Positions 14,450-21,247 of a stretch of 21,654 bases of DNA are shown here, piece by piece. A program made the position numbers and the translations under genes. Under the pieces are notes generated by a model. It worked only from the letters and a program-made list of their open reading frames with translations, was not told the DNA's origin and did not search any database. How positions within the stretch are numbered: the stretch's first letter is position 1; each line of letters opens with the position of its first letter. The stretch comes from an uncultured Microbacterium sp. (GTDB lineage Bacteria; Actinomycetota; Actinomycetes; Actinomycetales; Microbacteriaceae), in the NCBI GenBank assembly GCA_937988695.1, contig CALKHM010000122.1, positions 1 through 21,654 on the forward strand. The letters are read 5' to 3'.

Positions 14450-14772
14450 GGACGAACTGTGATCTCGCCGCTGACCCCACCCAACCGCCATCGCACGGCA
14501 ACTGCGTCGCCTGTCCACCTGACAGGCGGGTCCAGTATCAGCAGCAGGTTCTGCCCGTGCCTGAGGAGATTGACAAGCCGGAACGGGTCGTCCCGCAGGG
14601 CTCCCTGAGTCACCGGCAAGTAGGGGTCGTCAGCGCCGCCGAAGCGCAGCTCGAGGCCGCCGTCAGCAGCCGTGACCAACTGCTGCCATCGATCGCCCGC
14701 TTCGAGAGGAAGGGTCACGAGGACGACCGTTCCCCACGAGAAGTGGACACGGTGGGCTTCTGGCTCGTTCAT
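14446..14772 (-). CDS. Hypothetical soluble protein (108 aa)
   Basis: 108 residues from ATG 14772 to the TGA at 14446-14448. Codon choice is normal for the region (G/C third bases). The composition is that of a small beta-rich soluble protein: RVHFSWGTVVLVTLPL, GGLELRFGGADDPYLPV, NLLLILDPPVRWTGDAVAVRW, GGVSGEITV. No ribosome site is visible. Instead, a 24-codon ORF ends one base before this ATG, which would allow re-initiation. The stop overlaps the GTG of the 50-residue membrane ORF. No known domain recognised. Confidence 0.5.
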   Translation of the reverse strand: MNEPEAHRVHFSWGTVVLVTLPLEAGDRWQQLVTAADGGLELRFGGADDPYLPVTQGALRDDPFRLVNLLRHGQNLLLILDPPVRWTGDAVAVRWRLGGVSGEITVRP

Positions 14773-14773
14773 C

Positions 14774-14848
14774 TCAGTGAGAAGGCCGCACCGGGCCAGC
14801 GATCAGCAGCACACCGACATACACGTTCACGCTCGTCGAGGATGCCAT
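14774..14848 (-). CDS. Possible leader ORF (24 aa), leaderless start
   Basis: ATG 14846-14848 to TGA 14774-14776 encodes MASSTSVNVYVGVLLIAGPV plus RPSH. It is mildly hydrophobic. A TAGTGT box lies about nine bases upstream, suggesting a leaderless transcript. Its stop is one base from the next ATG (TGA-G-ATG), so it may drive re-initiation of the 108-residue ORF, which has no ribosome site. It is too short to be sure of. Confidence 0.25.
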   Translation of the reverse strand: MASSTSVNVYVGVLLIAGPVRPSH

Positions 14849-14949
14849 GAGCATCACACTAGCGGGGGCGGGTCAGGGGACCTCTCGTCCAGGATTCTGC
14901 AGACTTTACCGGGCGTCCCGATGTCGTGCGAATGCGGCAGGATAACGAG

Positions 14950-15597
14950 ATGACCTCGTACCTGCGCCCGCCGATAGAGGCACCGGTCTTTCGCGACGCG
15001 GACGGCCACGTCATCGACTACGGGCACCGGTGGCCGGGATCGCCGCCGGAGGAGACCTACTCGGTCGACACGCATCCGGAGCGTTTCGCGCCGCTCCACA
15101 CCATCGCCGACTCCCTCATCACATACCTCCGTGACACCTACGATGTGCGGCTCATCGAGCGCGAGGAGACGGCGGCGGATCTGCTCCACCCTGCTCCCCC
15201 ATTCATACGAGCGGTGCGAATCCAGCCGAACGATCCGGCATGCGCGGCAGTGACGATCGTGTTCACCGAATACCCCGGAGTCCTCATGCACGCCGGTCTG
15301 CTGCACGACTTCTACTACCCGTCTTGTGGCTGCGACGCGTGTGATTCGAACTGGGAGATGGAGGCCAGAGAGCTTGAGCGGCAGGTGCTTGCGGTGGTCA
15401 CCGGGCACTACACGGAAGGTATCGAGCGAGGATTTCATCCTTGGGTCGAGCACTCGTTCACCTACCCTGACGGCGCAAGCTCAGGGCGATCTCGCTCCCA
15501 AGCCTTCTCCGTAGAGCGCGTGAACGCGGCCAAGCCTGTGCTTCGAAGCCTGCCCGAGGGGTGGGCGGCCTGGCCCCTCGCCGCTTCGGGCTCCTGA
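14950..15597 (+). CDS. DUF6226 family protein
   Basis: 215 residues from the ATG at 14950, preceded by CAGGATAACGAG; homologues begin at the following SYLRPP. Landmarks are PVFRDADGHVIDYGHRW, SVDTHPERFAPLHTIADSLITYL, VFTEYPGVLMHAGLLHDFYYP (about 105-125) and the Cys motif PSCGCDACDS (125-134), followed by an acidic helix (NWEMEARELERQVLAVV). The paired CGC-x-AC cysteines could bind metal, but the role of DUF6226 proteins is unknown. No signal peptide or membrane helix, so it is cytoplasmic. It is divergent from the small minus-strand ORFs across about 100 nt. The C-terminal 30 residues (after SFTYPDGASS) are of low conservation type. Confidence 0.75.
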   Translation: MTSYLRPPIEAPVFRDADGHVIDYGHRWPGSPPEETYSVDTHPERFAPLHTIADSLITYLRDTYDVRLIEREETAADLLHPAPPFIRAVRIQPNDPACAAVTIVFTEYPGVLMHAGLLHDFYYPSCGCDACDSNWEMEARELERQVLAVVTGHYTEGIERGFHPWVEHSFTYPDGASSGRSRSQAFSVERVNAAKPVLRSLPEGWAAWPLAASGS

Positions 15598-15942
15598 CGG
15601 ATATGCCGATTCGCGTCGGCACCGCCCCTGCCGCTTTGTCGCCCCCTTCGCTGGGGGGCATGTGCTCGAAGAGCCAGGTGACCTCTTGACGTCCGCTGGA
15701 GCGTCGACCCGGACTTTCGCGTCGAGGTTTGAGCGAGCAAGATCTCGGAGTGCGGTTCACCAGACCTCTCGGCGATGAAGGCGTCCTCGATGCGTCGTCG
15801 CCGGTGACGGACGACACCGGGATGTGCCGCCGCCTCCACGAGAGCCCAATGCGGCGGGCCTTCATAGCGCCCGTTCGAGGAATGGCCGTACCCTGAGCCC
15901 GTGCCTGAGATGTGTTTGTCATCGGCACCCCGAGGAGAACGA
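15598..15942. other. Non-coding interval with hairpins between the DUF6226 gene and the response regulator
   Basis: No convincing gene. Near the left end are two hairpins: GCCGA-6-TCGGC (15605-15620) just after the DUF6226 stop, and GCCCCC-loop-GGGGGC (15641-15659), plausible terminators without T-runs. On the minus strand, about 15870-15700, there is open sequence of protein-like composition (RIEDAFIAERSGEPHSEILL), but it has no clear start, ribosome site or family. The rightmost part must carry the promoter of the two-component operon; no clear -35/-10 pair is visible. Confidence 0.4.
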
Positions 15943-16611
15943 GTGTCTGAGCATGCCCCCTCCGTCTTGTACGTCGAGGATGACGACGACATCGCGGAGA
16001 TGACCGTCGAAGTGCTCTCGGAGAGCTATCAGGTGGATCGTGCCGTGGACGGTGAGGTCGCGCTCCGCCTCGCGCTACGGAACCGTTACGACGTGATGAT
16101 CGTGGACCGACGGCTCCCCGGCCGAGATGGGACGAGCCTGGTTGAAGCGATCCGCACCGCGCGGATCACGACGCCGATCCTCATGCTCACGGCACTCGGA
16201 GCGATTGCTGACCGGATCGAAGGACTTGATGCGGGCGCGAATGACTATTTGACGAAGCCGTTTGATTTCGATGAGCTCCTTGCCCGGCTGCGCGCACTGC
16301 GTCGCGGCTTCCAGGCGGAGGGGAGGCGCCGAGCGATCGGCGAATGGATCTTCGTTCCGGAATCCTGGGCCGTGTACTCGCCGTCGGGCCTTCGCGTCGC
16401 TCTGACTACCACCGAGAACGCATTGCTCGAATTCCTGTCGGCCAGTCCTGAACGCGTCTTCAGCCGCGAAGAGATCATCCGTGCCGTGTTCAGCTCCGCG
16501 GACGGCGCAGGAACCGTGGATACCTACGTGCACTACATCCGTCGCAAGACCGTGCCGGAAATGGTCGAGACGATCCGCGGCCTCGGCTACCGTCTCGGGA
16601 GGCCGGAATGA
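15943..16611 (+). CDS. OmpR-family response regulator
   Basis: 222 residues from the GTG at 15943, chosen for GAGGAGAACGA directly upstream. The receiver domain (about 6-120) has the acidic pocket VEDDDD (11-16), phosphoacceptor Asp55 in VMIVDRRLPG, Thr83 in LMLTALG and Lys105 in YLTKPFD. The winged-helix output domain (about 130-222) shows LTTTENALLEFLSASPERVFSREEI, TVDTYVHYIRRK and the terminal hairpin IRGLGYRLGRPE. It is a standard phosphorylation-activated transcription factor. The histidine kinase start overlaps its stop by 4 nt, so the pair is co-translated. Genes read toward it from the other side (FMN_bind protein, ferric-reductase-like protein) are natural candidates for its regulon, by proximity only. 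Confidence 0.93.
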   Translation: MSEHAPSVLYVEDDDDIAEMTVEVLSESYQVDRAVDGEVALRLALRNRYDVMIVDRRLPGRDGTSLVEAIRTARITTPILMLTALGAIADRIEGLDAGANDYLTKPFDFDELLARLRALRRGFQAEGRRRAIGEWIFVPESWAVYSPSGLRVALTTTENALLEFLSASPERVFSREEIIRAVFSSADGAGTVDTYVHYIRRKTVPEMVETIRGLGYRLGRPE

Positions 16612-17582
16612 GCGACGGGACCGACCAGCGACGCTTGCGGCGCTCTGCTCGACAGATCGGGCTATGGACGGGGATCGCCTCGGCGGTGATCCTCACCGCC
16701 GGCGTCGGCGTGCTTGTTGCCGTGATCCTGTTGACCGCACGTCCCGATCGAAGCGCGGACCCCGACGACGCCGGAAGGCCGCTAGATCACATCGTCGTAG
16801 ACGTCGACCGCGTGCTGCCGTGGGTCATCGCATTCGGCGTCATCGGCGTTGTACTCCTCGGTGGCGTCGCATGGGCTGCCGCACGACTTGCGGTCGCGCC
16901 ACTGGGCGAAGCACTCCGGATACAGCGGAACTTCCTGGCCGACGCGAGCCACGAACTGCGCACGCCGCTGACCGCGCTGAACAGTCGCGTGCAGATTCTC
17001 CAACGCAGGCACAACCGTGGGGAACCGATCGACGAAACGCTCCAACGGCTGCGCCACGACGCATCCGCAATGGAGGACATCCTGACTGAGCTGCTGATGG
17101 CGGCCGAAGCCGACCATGTTCCCGCCGATACGACTGCGGCGGACGTCTCGGCTGCTATCGCTTCTGCGATCGACACACTCAGGCCCACGGCCGAGCACGC
17201 TGGAGTGCGGATCTCAGCGTCTCACGAGGAAGGGCTGCGCGCAGGCATCCCCCAGGTGACATTGACCCGGCTGTGCGTCGCACTACTCGACAACGCCGTC
17301 CAGCATTCGCCCATGGGCGCACCGGTGACCGTGGCCTCCTCGCGCGGAGGCCGCACCGTGCAGCTGCGTGTGGCCGACCGTGGTCCCGGCATCCCAGATC
17401 AGGACCGTGCCACGATCTTCGAGAGATTCGCACGCGGTGCCGACACCGGCAGGCGACGCGGCTTCGGGCTCGGTCTCGCACTGGTCAGAGACGTTGCCGC
17501 CCGTTATCGAGGATCGATTCGAATCGAGTCCAGCTCGGCCGAGGGGACAACGTTCCTGCTCACCCTCCCTATGGCCGACTGA
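16608..17582 (+). CDS. Two-component sensor histidine kinase
   Basis: 324 residues, ATG overlapping the regulator stop by 4 nt (ATGA). Two membrane helices (about 18-43 and 71-93) flank a short extracellular loop of roughly 27 residues (TARPDRSADPDDAGRPLDHIVVDVDRV), too small for a classical sensor domain, so the input may be membrane-embedded or come from a partner. There is no obvious full HAMP. HisKA: FLADASHELRTPLTAL with phospho-His115. HATPase: N-box LLDNAVQHSP (Asn229), DRGPGI (257-262), F-box-like IFERFARG, and G-box GFGLGLALV (285-293). The fold is complete, so it should be active. It is convergent with the FMN_bind gene, 24 nt apart. The signal is unknown. Confidence 0.92.
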   Translation: MSDGTDQRRLRRSARQIGLWTGIASAVILTAGVGVLVAVILLTARPDRSADPDDAGRPLDHIVVDVDRVLPWVIAFGVIGVVLLGGVAWAAARLAVAPLGEALRIQRNFLADASHELRTPLTALNSRVQILQRRHNRGEPIDETLQRLRHDASAMEDILTELLMAAEADHVPADTTAADVSAAIASAIDTLRPTAEHAGVRISASHEEGLRAGIPQVTLTRLCVALLDNAVQHSPMGAPVTVASSRGGRTVQLRVADRGPGIPDQDRATIFERFARGADTGRRRGFGLGLALVRDVAARYRGSIRIESSSAEGTTFLLTLPMAD

Positions 17583-17606
17583 CCCGTACCCGTGTGATCG
17601 TCCGGA

Positions 17607-18083
17607 TCATGTTCTCGCCTGGTCGAGTGCGCTCTGCAACGACTGCTGATAGCCCTGACTGGTGTAGGTGGCTCCCGACACCATGTCGATGTTCGCGCTC
17701 TGCGCCGAGACCGTCTCGCGCACAAGCTGTGGCAAAGCGTACGAGTTGATCTCCTGATCCCGACCGCTACCGTTGGGATACCGCGGCACCTCCACTGCGG
17801 TGATCTTGCCGCCGGCAACAGTGATCTGCACCTGCAACGGCCCATACGGCGTGTCGGACGCCGCTCCGGCGAAGACCCCCTGTTTCCATCCGCTTGCGGT
17901 CTTCGTCGACGATGCCGAGGGCACGCTGCTCTGCGTGCCTGACGAGGGTGCGGGTGCCGACGCCGTTGCGTCGCGGATCACCGGCGAAGTCGCCGAGGCG
18001 ACCGGGTTCAACGACGTCCGGTAGCTGAACAGCAGAACCAGTCCCGTGACAGTGGCCAAGAGCCCGTAGATGATCTTCTTCAT
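17607..18083 (-). CDS. FMN-binding domain protein with covalent flavinylation motif
   Basis: 158 residues; ATG 18083 follows GTAGGAC. An N-terminal membrane anchor (MKKIIYGLLATVTGLVLLF) leads to a Ser/Ala/Thr-rich linker (28-65) and then an FMN_bind domain (GVFAGAASDTPYGPLQVQITVAGGKITAVEVPRYP...). The flavinylation signature Dxx(S/T)GAT is present as DMVSGAT, so Thr139 is the predicted phosphoester FMN site (the ApbE substrate motif). The flavin domain should face the outside, where it could relay electrons. The upstream ferric-reductase-like gene is only 16 nt away on the same strand, so the pair is one operon and probably one electron-transfer route across the membrane. The ApbE flavin transferase needed to load it is not in this window. 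Confidence 0.9.
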   Translation of the reverse strand: MKKIIYGLLATVTGLVLLFSYRTSLNPVASATSPVIRDATASAPAPSSGTQSSVPSASSTKTASGWKQGVFAGAASDTPYGPLQVQITVAGGKITAVEVPRYPNGSGRDQEINSYALPQLVRETVSAQSANIDMVSGATYTSQGYQQSLQSALDQART

Positions 18084-18099
18084 GTCCTACCCCTGTCGC

Positions 18100-19518
18100 T
18101 CAGATGGTGAAGGCTTCACTGTGGATGCGGTCGAGGGCGACACCCGCGGCGCGCAGGTCATGCGCGACACTGCGCATCCACGGCACCGGTCCACACAAGA
18201 ACACGTCGTACGCCTCGAGGTCCGGGGCGAGTCGGCGAAGCAGTGTCGGCCCGTCCCAGCCAGCGTGCGAGGCGGGGAGCCAAGGAGTTCCCTCGGCTCC
18301 GCGAGGCCCGTCCAATGCGTAGTGCGTCAGACCACGCGACGCGACGAGGTCGCGGATCTCCCGGCGACGCAGCCCCCGCCCTTCAGCGTGGTCTCGCGTG
18401 ATCAGGATCGCATCGCCCGGGGAGTAGTCCTCGGCCTGAAGAAGCGCGACCAACGGTGCGACACCGGCTCCGGCGCTGATCATGAGCAGCTTCGAGCCCC
18501 GCCGACGCTCGCCCGTCATCGCTCCGTAGGGGCCTTCAATCAGCACCTTCGTTCCCGCCCGCAACCCCACCAGTTTGTCCGTGCCGTCGCCGACGCGCCG
18601 TACCGAGATCACGAGCTCCTCGCTGCTGGGCGCAGCCGCGAGTGAGAAGGGATGCCCGCGCGACCAACCAGGACCGTCCAGGAACCGCCAGACGAAGAAC
18701 TGTCCGGACCGTGCACCCAAATGAAGAAGTCGCCGGCCACGCATACGCACCGAGACACCGTCCCGCCCGTCCTGCTCCACCGCGACGACACGCAGCTGGT
18801 GCCGCGCCGTCCGCCAAACCGGCAACGCGACCCTGAACCACAGTGCGGCGGCCATGGTGACTGCCCACAGCGACCACCAGTAGACGGTGGCCGTCGGCGA
18901 CGACGTGAAGTCAGCACCGGTCCACAGCATGTGCGGAATCGCTAAGCCCGCCCCCAGGTACCCGTACAGGTGCAGCAGGTGCCAGGACTCATACCGCAGG
19001 TGCCGCCGTGCACGTCGGATCGATGTGACCACCACGATCACGAGCAACAGCGTGCCCGTCGTCGCCAGCAGCATGCCCGGGTAATCCCAGACGAACATCC
19101 ACGCTTGGACGAGCACGTTCACCGATGCAGTCACGGCATAGCCGACAGTGATCAGCACGATGTGCATCATCAGCATCCAGAACGACCAGAAGCCGACCCG
19201 GCGGTGCGCCCGTGCGATTCCGTCGCGTCCGAAGCCTCGCTCGAAAAGAGGAATCCGCGCCATCAGAAGCACCTGATACAGCAACAGATTGGCCGACACC
19301 AGCCCGGTAAGCCGCCCTAGCGTCGTGAGCGAGTCGGCACCCATCGAGAACAGCGACTGGATCCCGGCTCCTCGCACCCACAGCGCGACGATGATCAGGC
19401 TTGTCACCCAGATCACCGTGACGGCCGCCAGGTTCCACGCGCGTCGCTGCCCGCCCGCGCGCACCCGCTCGGGAATCAGGGGCGCCGGCCCTTGCGCCGA
19501 GAAGGATGAAGAAGCCAT
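18100..19518 (-). CDS. Ferric-reductase-like transmembrane flavohaem oxidoreductase
   Basis: 472 residues from ATG 19518 (weak ribosome site). The N-terminal half is a ferric-reductase-type membrane domain with about six helices. Histidines suited to binding two haems lie in HRRVGFWSFWMLMMH (His105, His119) and WHLLHLYGYLGAGLAIPH (His180, His183, His196). The C-terminal half is an FNR-type module: FAD-binding RGHPFSLAAAP (287-297), NAD(P)-binding ISAGAGVAPL (347-356) and the CGP near the C-terminus (442-444). It takes electrons from cytosolic NAD(P)H through FAD and haem to the outer face. The following FMN_bind protein is the likely acceptor. Adjacent two-component genes may sense redox or metal state. 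The IS481 element lies upstream of it, outside the coding sequence. Confidence 0.9.
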   Translation of the reverse strand: MASSSFSAQGPAPLIPERVRAGGQRRAWNLAAVTVIWVTSLIIVALWVRGAGIQSLFSMGADSLTTLGRLTGLVSANLLLYQVLLMARIPLFERGFGRDGIARAHRRVGFWSFWMLMMHIVLITVGYAVTASVNVLVQAWMFVWDYPGMLLATTGTLLLVIVVVTSIRRARRHLRYESWHLLHLYGYLGAGLAIPHMLWTGADFTSSPTATVYWWSLWAVTMAAALWFRVALPVWRTARHQLRVVAVEQDGRDGVSVRMRGRRLLHLGARSGQFFVWRFLDGPGWSRGHPFSLAAAPSSEELVISVRRVGDGTDKLVGLRAGTKVLIEGPYGAMTGERRRGSKLLMISAGAGVAPLVALLQAEDYSPGDAILITRDHAEGRGLRRREIRDLVASRGLTHYALDGPRGAEGTPWLPASHAGWDGPTLLRRLAPDLEAYDVFLCGPVPWMRSVAHDLRAAGVALDRIHSEAFTI

Positions 19519-19712
19519 ACCCGGATCGTCTGACCGCCAATGACAGACAGCTCCAAGAATCGGCTTGTGTCAGGCACCTCACCAAAATCTCATAGATGCC
19601 GTCGGACGCCGTCGCGGCAGGATCGCGAAGTCGGCGATCTGAGAGCCAGGTGAACATGGCCTGAGCGCGTCTCCGCTGAGGGCGTGGCCCGGGCGGGACG
19701 ACCAGGACTATG

Positions 19713-19728
19713 TGGCGGAGACGGAGGG
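19713..19728. repeat. Left copy of the 16-bp duplication of the tRNA-Ser 3' end
   Basis: TGGCGGAGACGGAGGG is identical to 21038-21053, which is the last 16 nt of the tRNA-Ser gene including CCA (read on the minus strand). Flanking bases differ on both sides, so the repeat is exactly 16 bp. The IS element lies precisely between the two copies. Confidence 0.85.
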
Positions 19729-19734
19729 TGTGTG

Positions 19735-19822
19735 GGGTTCAGGGCATCGTGAACGGGTGTCTCGGGGCATCGTGGACGGTAGATGTGGGCGCGGTGGGAT
19801 GTCTCGGGACATCGTGAACGGT
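19735..19822. repeat. Three copies of the IS terminal repeat at the left end
   Basis: Three related 23-bp units: 19735-19757, 19758-19780 (directly abutting) and 19800-19822. Units two and three differ at 2 of 23 positions; unit one matches unit three at 17 of 23. The shared core is CATCGTGAACGG. Only one copy, inverted (21011-21033), exists at the right end. They probably are transposase-binding sites. Confidence 0.7.
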
Positions 19823-20988
19823 GGCCAAGTACGAGGTGTTGATCAAAGCCGTCACTGTCCAGGGGCTGTCCTACGGTGAGGTCGCCCGTCGATACGGGGT
19901 CTCCAAGACCCTCGTGCACAAGCTCCATCACCGCTGGCTCGTCGAAGGCGACGATGCGTTCGAGCCCCGCTCCCGGCGACCAGCCTCGAGCCCGAACCGT
20001 ACCCCAGAGTCGGTCCGGGCACGGATCCTCGCCCTGCGGGACCAGCTCACCGGTCTCGGACTCGATGCCGGCGCGGACACGATCACGGAACTGCTCGCCC
20101 GGGAGCAAGTCACTGTATCGAGAGTCACCGTCTGGCCGGTCCTGACCGCGGCCGGCCAGATCACCCCGCAACCACACAAACGCCCCCGCTCGTCCTGGCA
20201 CCGATTCACCGCAGACCGCCCTAACGAGCTCTGGCAGTCCGACTTCACGCACATCACCCTCAGCACCGGCCAGGACGTCGAGGTCACCGGTTGGCCCGAC
20301 GACCACTCCCGCTTCTTGCTGCACCTGAGCGCGCACCCCCGGAGCACCGGCACCACGGTGACCGACACGTTCACCACTGCCGCCGCCGAGCACGGCTACC
20401 CGGCCGCCACCCTGACCGACAACGGCATGGTCTACACCACCCGCCTCGCCTGCGGCGGCCGAGGCCGCGGCGACGGCACCGGGAACGGGTTCGGGACCCT
20501 TCTCGCCACCCTCGGCATCACGCAGAAGAACGGGAAACCCTTCAAACCCACCACGCAAGGCAAGATCGAACGCCTCTGGCAGACCCTGAAAAGACACACC
20601 GCCACCCGGCCCGCCGCATCACTCCCCGACCTCCAGGCCACCCTCGACACGTTCCGCGAGCACTACAACCACATCCGCCCGCACCGCGCCCTCGGCCACA
20701 AAACCCCCGCGTTCGCCTACCAGCTCATCCCGAAAGCCACCCCCACCCCACCCGACCACCCCGACACCTGGCGCGTCCGCTACGACACCCATCGACAAAG
20801 ACGGAAAGATCACCCTCCGCCACCACGGATGCCTCCTGCACCTGGGCATCGGCCGAGCCCACACCCACATCGAGATCATCTGCCTGATCCACAACGACAA
20901 CGCCACCATCATCACCACGAACACCAGCGAAGTCCTCGCCGACTTCACCCTCGACCCCACCCGCAACTACCAACACAAAAACGGTTGA
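19821..20988 (+). pseudogene. IS481-family transposase, +1 frameshift near 20788
   Basis: The GTG at 19821 lies within the left inverted repeat. N-terminal helix-turn-helix: YGEVARRYGVSKTLVHKLHHRW (18-39). The rve/DDE core has Asp141 (LWQSDFTHI), Asp200 (LTDNGMVYT) and Glu250 (GKIERLWQTLK), followed by HYNHIRPHRALG (281-292), so the catalytic triad is intact. At 'cgacaccc' (20783-20790) one extra C shifts the frame after RVRYDT. The other frame continues as IDKDGKITLRHHGCLLHLGI and ends NYQHKNG at TGA 20986-20988, the normal C-terminal beta domain. With the base removed it is 388 residues, normal for the family. Uncorrected, it runs on in a His/Pro/Arg-rich false frame to 21059. It could still be catalytically competent, decayed, or a sequencing error. 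Confidence 0.85.
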
Positions 20989-21014
20989 ACCCCCAAACCG
21001 GGGGTTCAACCGTT
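20980..21014 (+). terminator. Perfect 15-bp hairpin across the transposase stop and right inverted repeat
   Basis: Arms 20980-20994 and 21000-21014 are perfectly complementary (15 bp, core GGTTGAACCCCC / GGGGGTTCAACC) with a 5-nt loop AAACC. It includes the transposase TGA and enters the right inverted repeat. It would end transposase mRNA or block outside transcription from entering the element. Confidence 0.65.
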
Positions 21015-21037
21015 CACGATGTCCCGAGACATCACAA

Positions 21038-21129
21038 TGGCGGAGACGGAGGGATTTGAACCCTCGGTCCCCTTACGGGGACTCCACCTTAGCAGGGTGG
21101 TGCACTAGGCCTGACTATGCGACGTCTCC
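21038..21129 (-). tRNA. tRNA-Ser (anticodon GCT)
   Basis: Minus strand, 92 nt including encoded CCA (21038-21040). The acceptor stem pairs GGAGACG (21123-21129) with CGTCTCC (21042-21048), followed by discriminator G. The anticodon arm is CCACC-CTGCTAA-GGTGG with anticodon GCT (21091-21093), reading AGC/AGU serine codons. A long class II variable arm, GTCCCC-GTAA-GGGGAC, and T arm GAGGG-TTCAAAT-CCCTC are present. All features fit serine. Its last 16 nt are repeated on the far side of the IS element, and the IS ends one base before the CCA, so nothing separates the tRNA from the element. Confidence 0.95.
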
Positions 21130-21166
21130 ACGCGTCCGGCGCCTTCCGGCACGCACGCGTCTGTCC

Positions 21167-21172
21167 ATGATA
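21167..21172 (-). promoter_or_regulatory. -10 box candidate of the tRNA-Ser gene
   Basis: TATCAT on the minus strand (5 of 6 to TATAAT), about 38 nt before the mature tRNA 5' end and downstream of the LCP terminator. It would give a leader of about 30 nt. The -35 is poor. Confidence 0.35.
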
Positions 21173-21204
21173 ACCGGTCCGCGCATCGCCCACGAACCAG
21201 ACAA

Positions 21205-21236
21205 GGATGCCGCAGACCGCGCGCTCCGCGGCATCC
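21205..21236 (-). terminator. Terminator of the LCP gene
   Basis: A 9-bp perfect stem, GGATGCCGC (21228-21236 read on the minus strand) with GCGGCATCC (21205-21213), and a 14-nt loop, 11 nt after the LCP stop. It is followed by TTGTCT on the minus strand. It separates the LCP gene from the tRNA promoter. Confidence 0.6.
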
Positions 21237-21247
21237 ATCGCCCCAGT

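Larger units (their letters stand above)
19729..21037 (+). mobile_element. IS481-family insertion sequence at the 3' end of tRNA-Ser(GCT)
   Basis: 1309 bp lie between two 16-bp copies of the tRNA 3' end. The interval starts TGTG and ends CACAA, close to the TGT...ACA ends of the IS481 family. Near-perfect 28-bp inverted repeats occur at 19795-19822 and 21009-21036 (27 of 28 match). On the left, two further degenerate repeat units (19735-19757 and 19758-19780) lie outside that inverted repeat. The single transposase gene is frameshifted. If the 16-bp copies are the target duplication, the element spans 19729-21037. If only the best inverted repeats count, it spans 19795-21036. The insertion leaves the tRNA complete, because one copy still supplies its 3' end. 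Confidence 0.75.

Noticed and set aside
19519..19712. Stretch left of the tRNA-end duplicate, searched for an integrase or a second IS end
   Set aside because: No open frame or inverted repeat of an integrative element was found; it is probably just the promoter region of the ferric-reductase-like gene.
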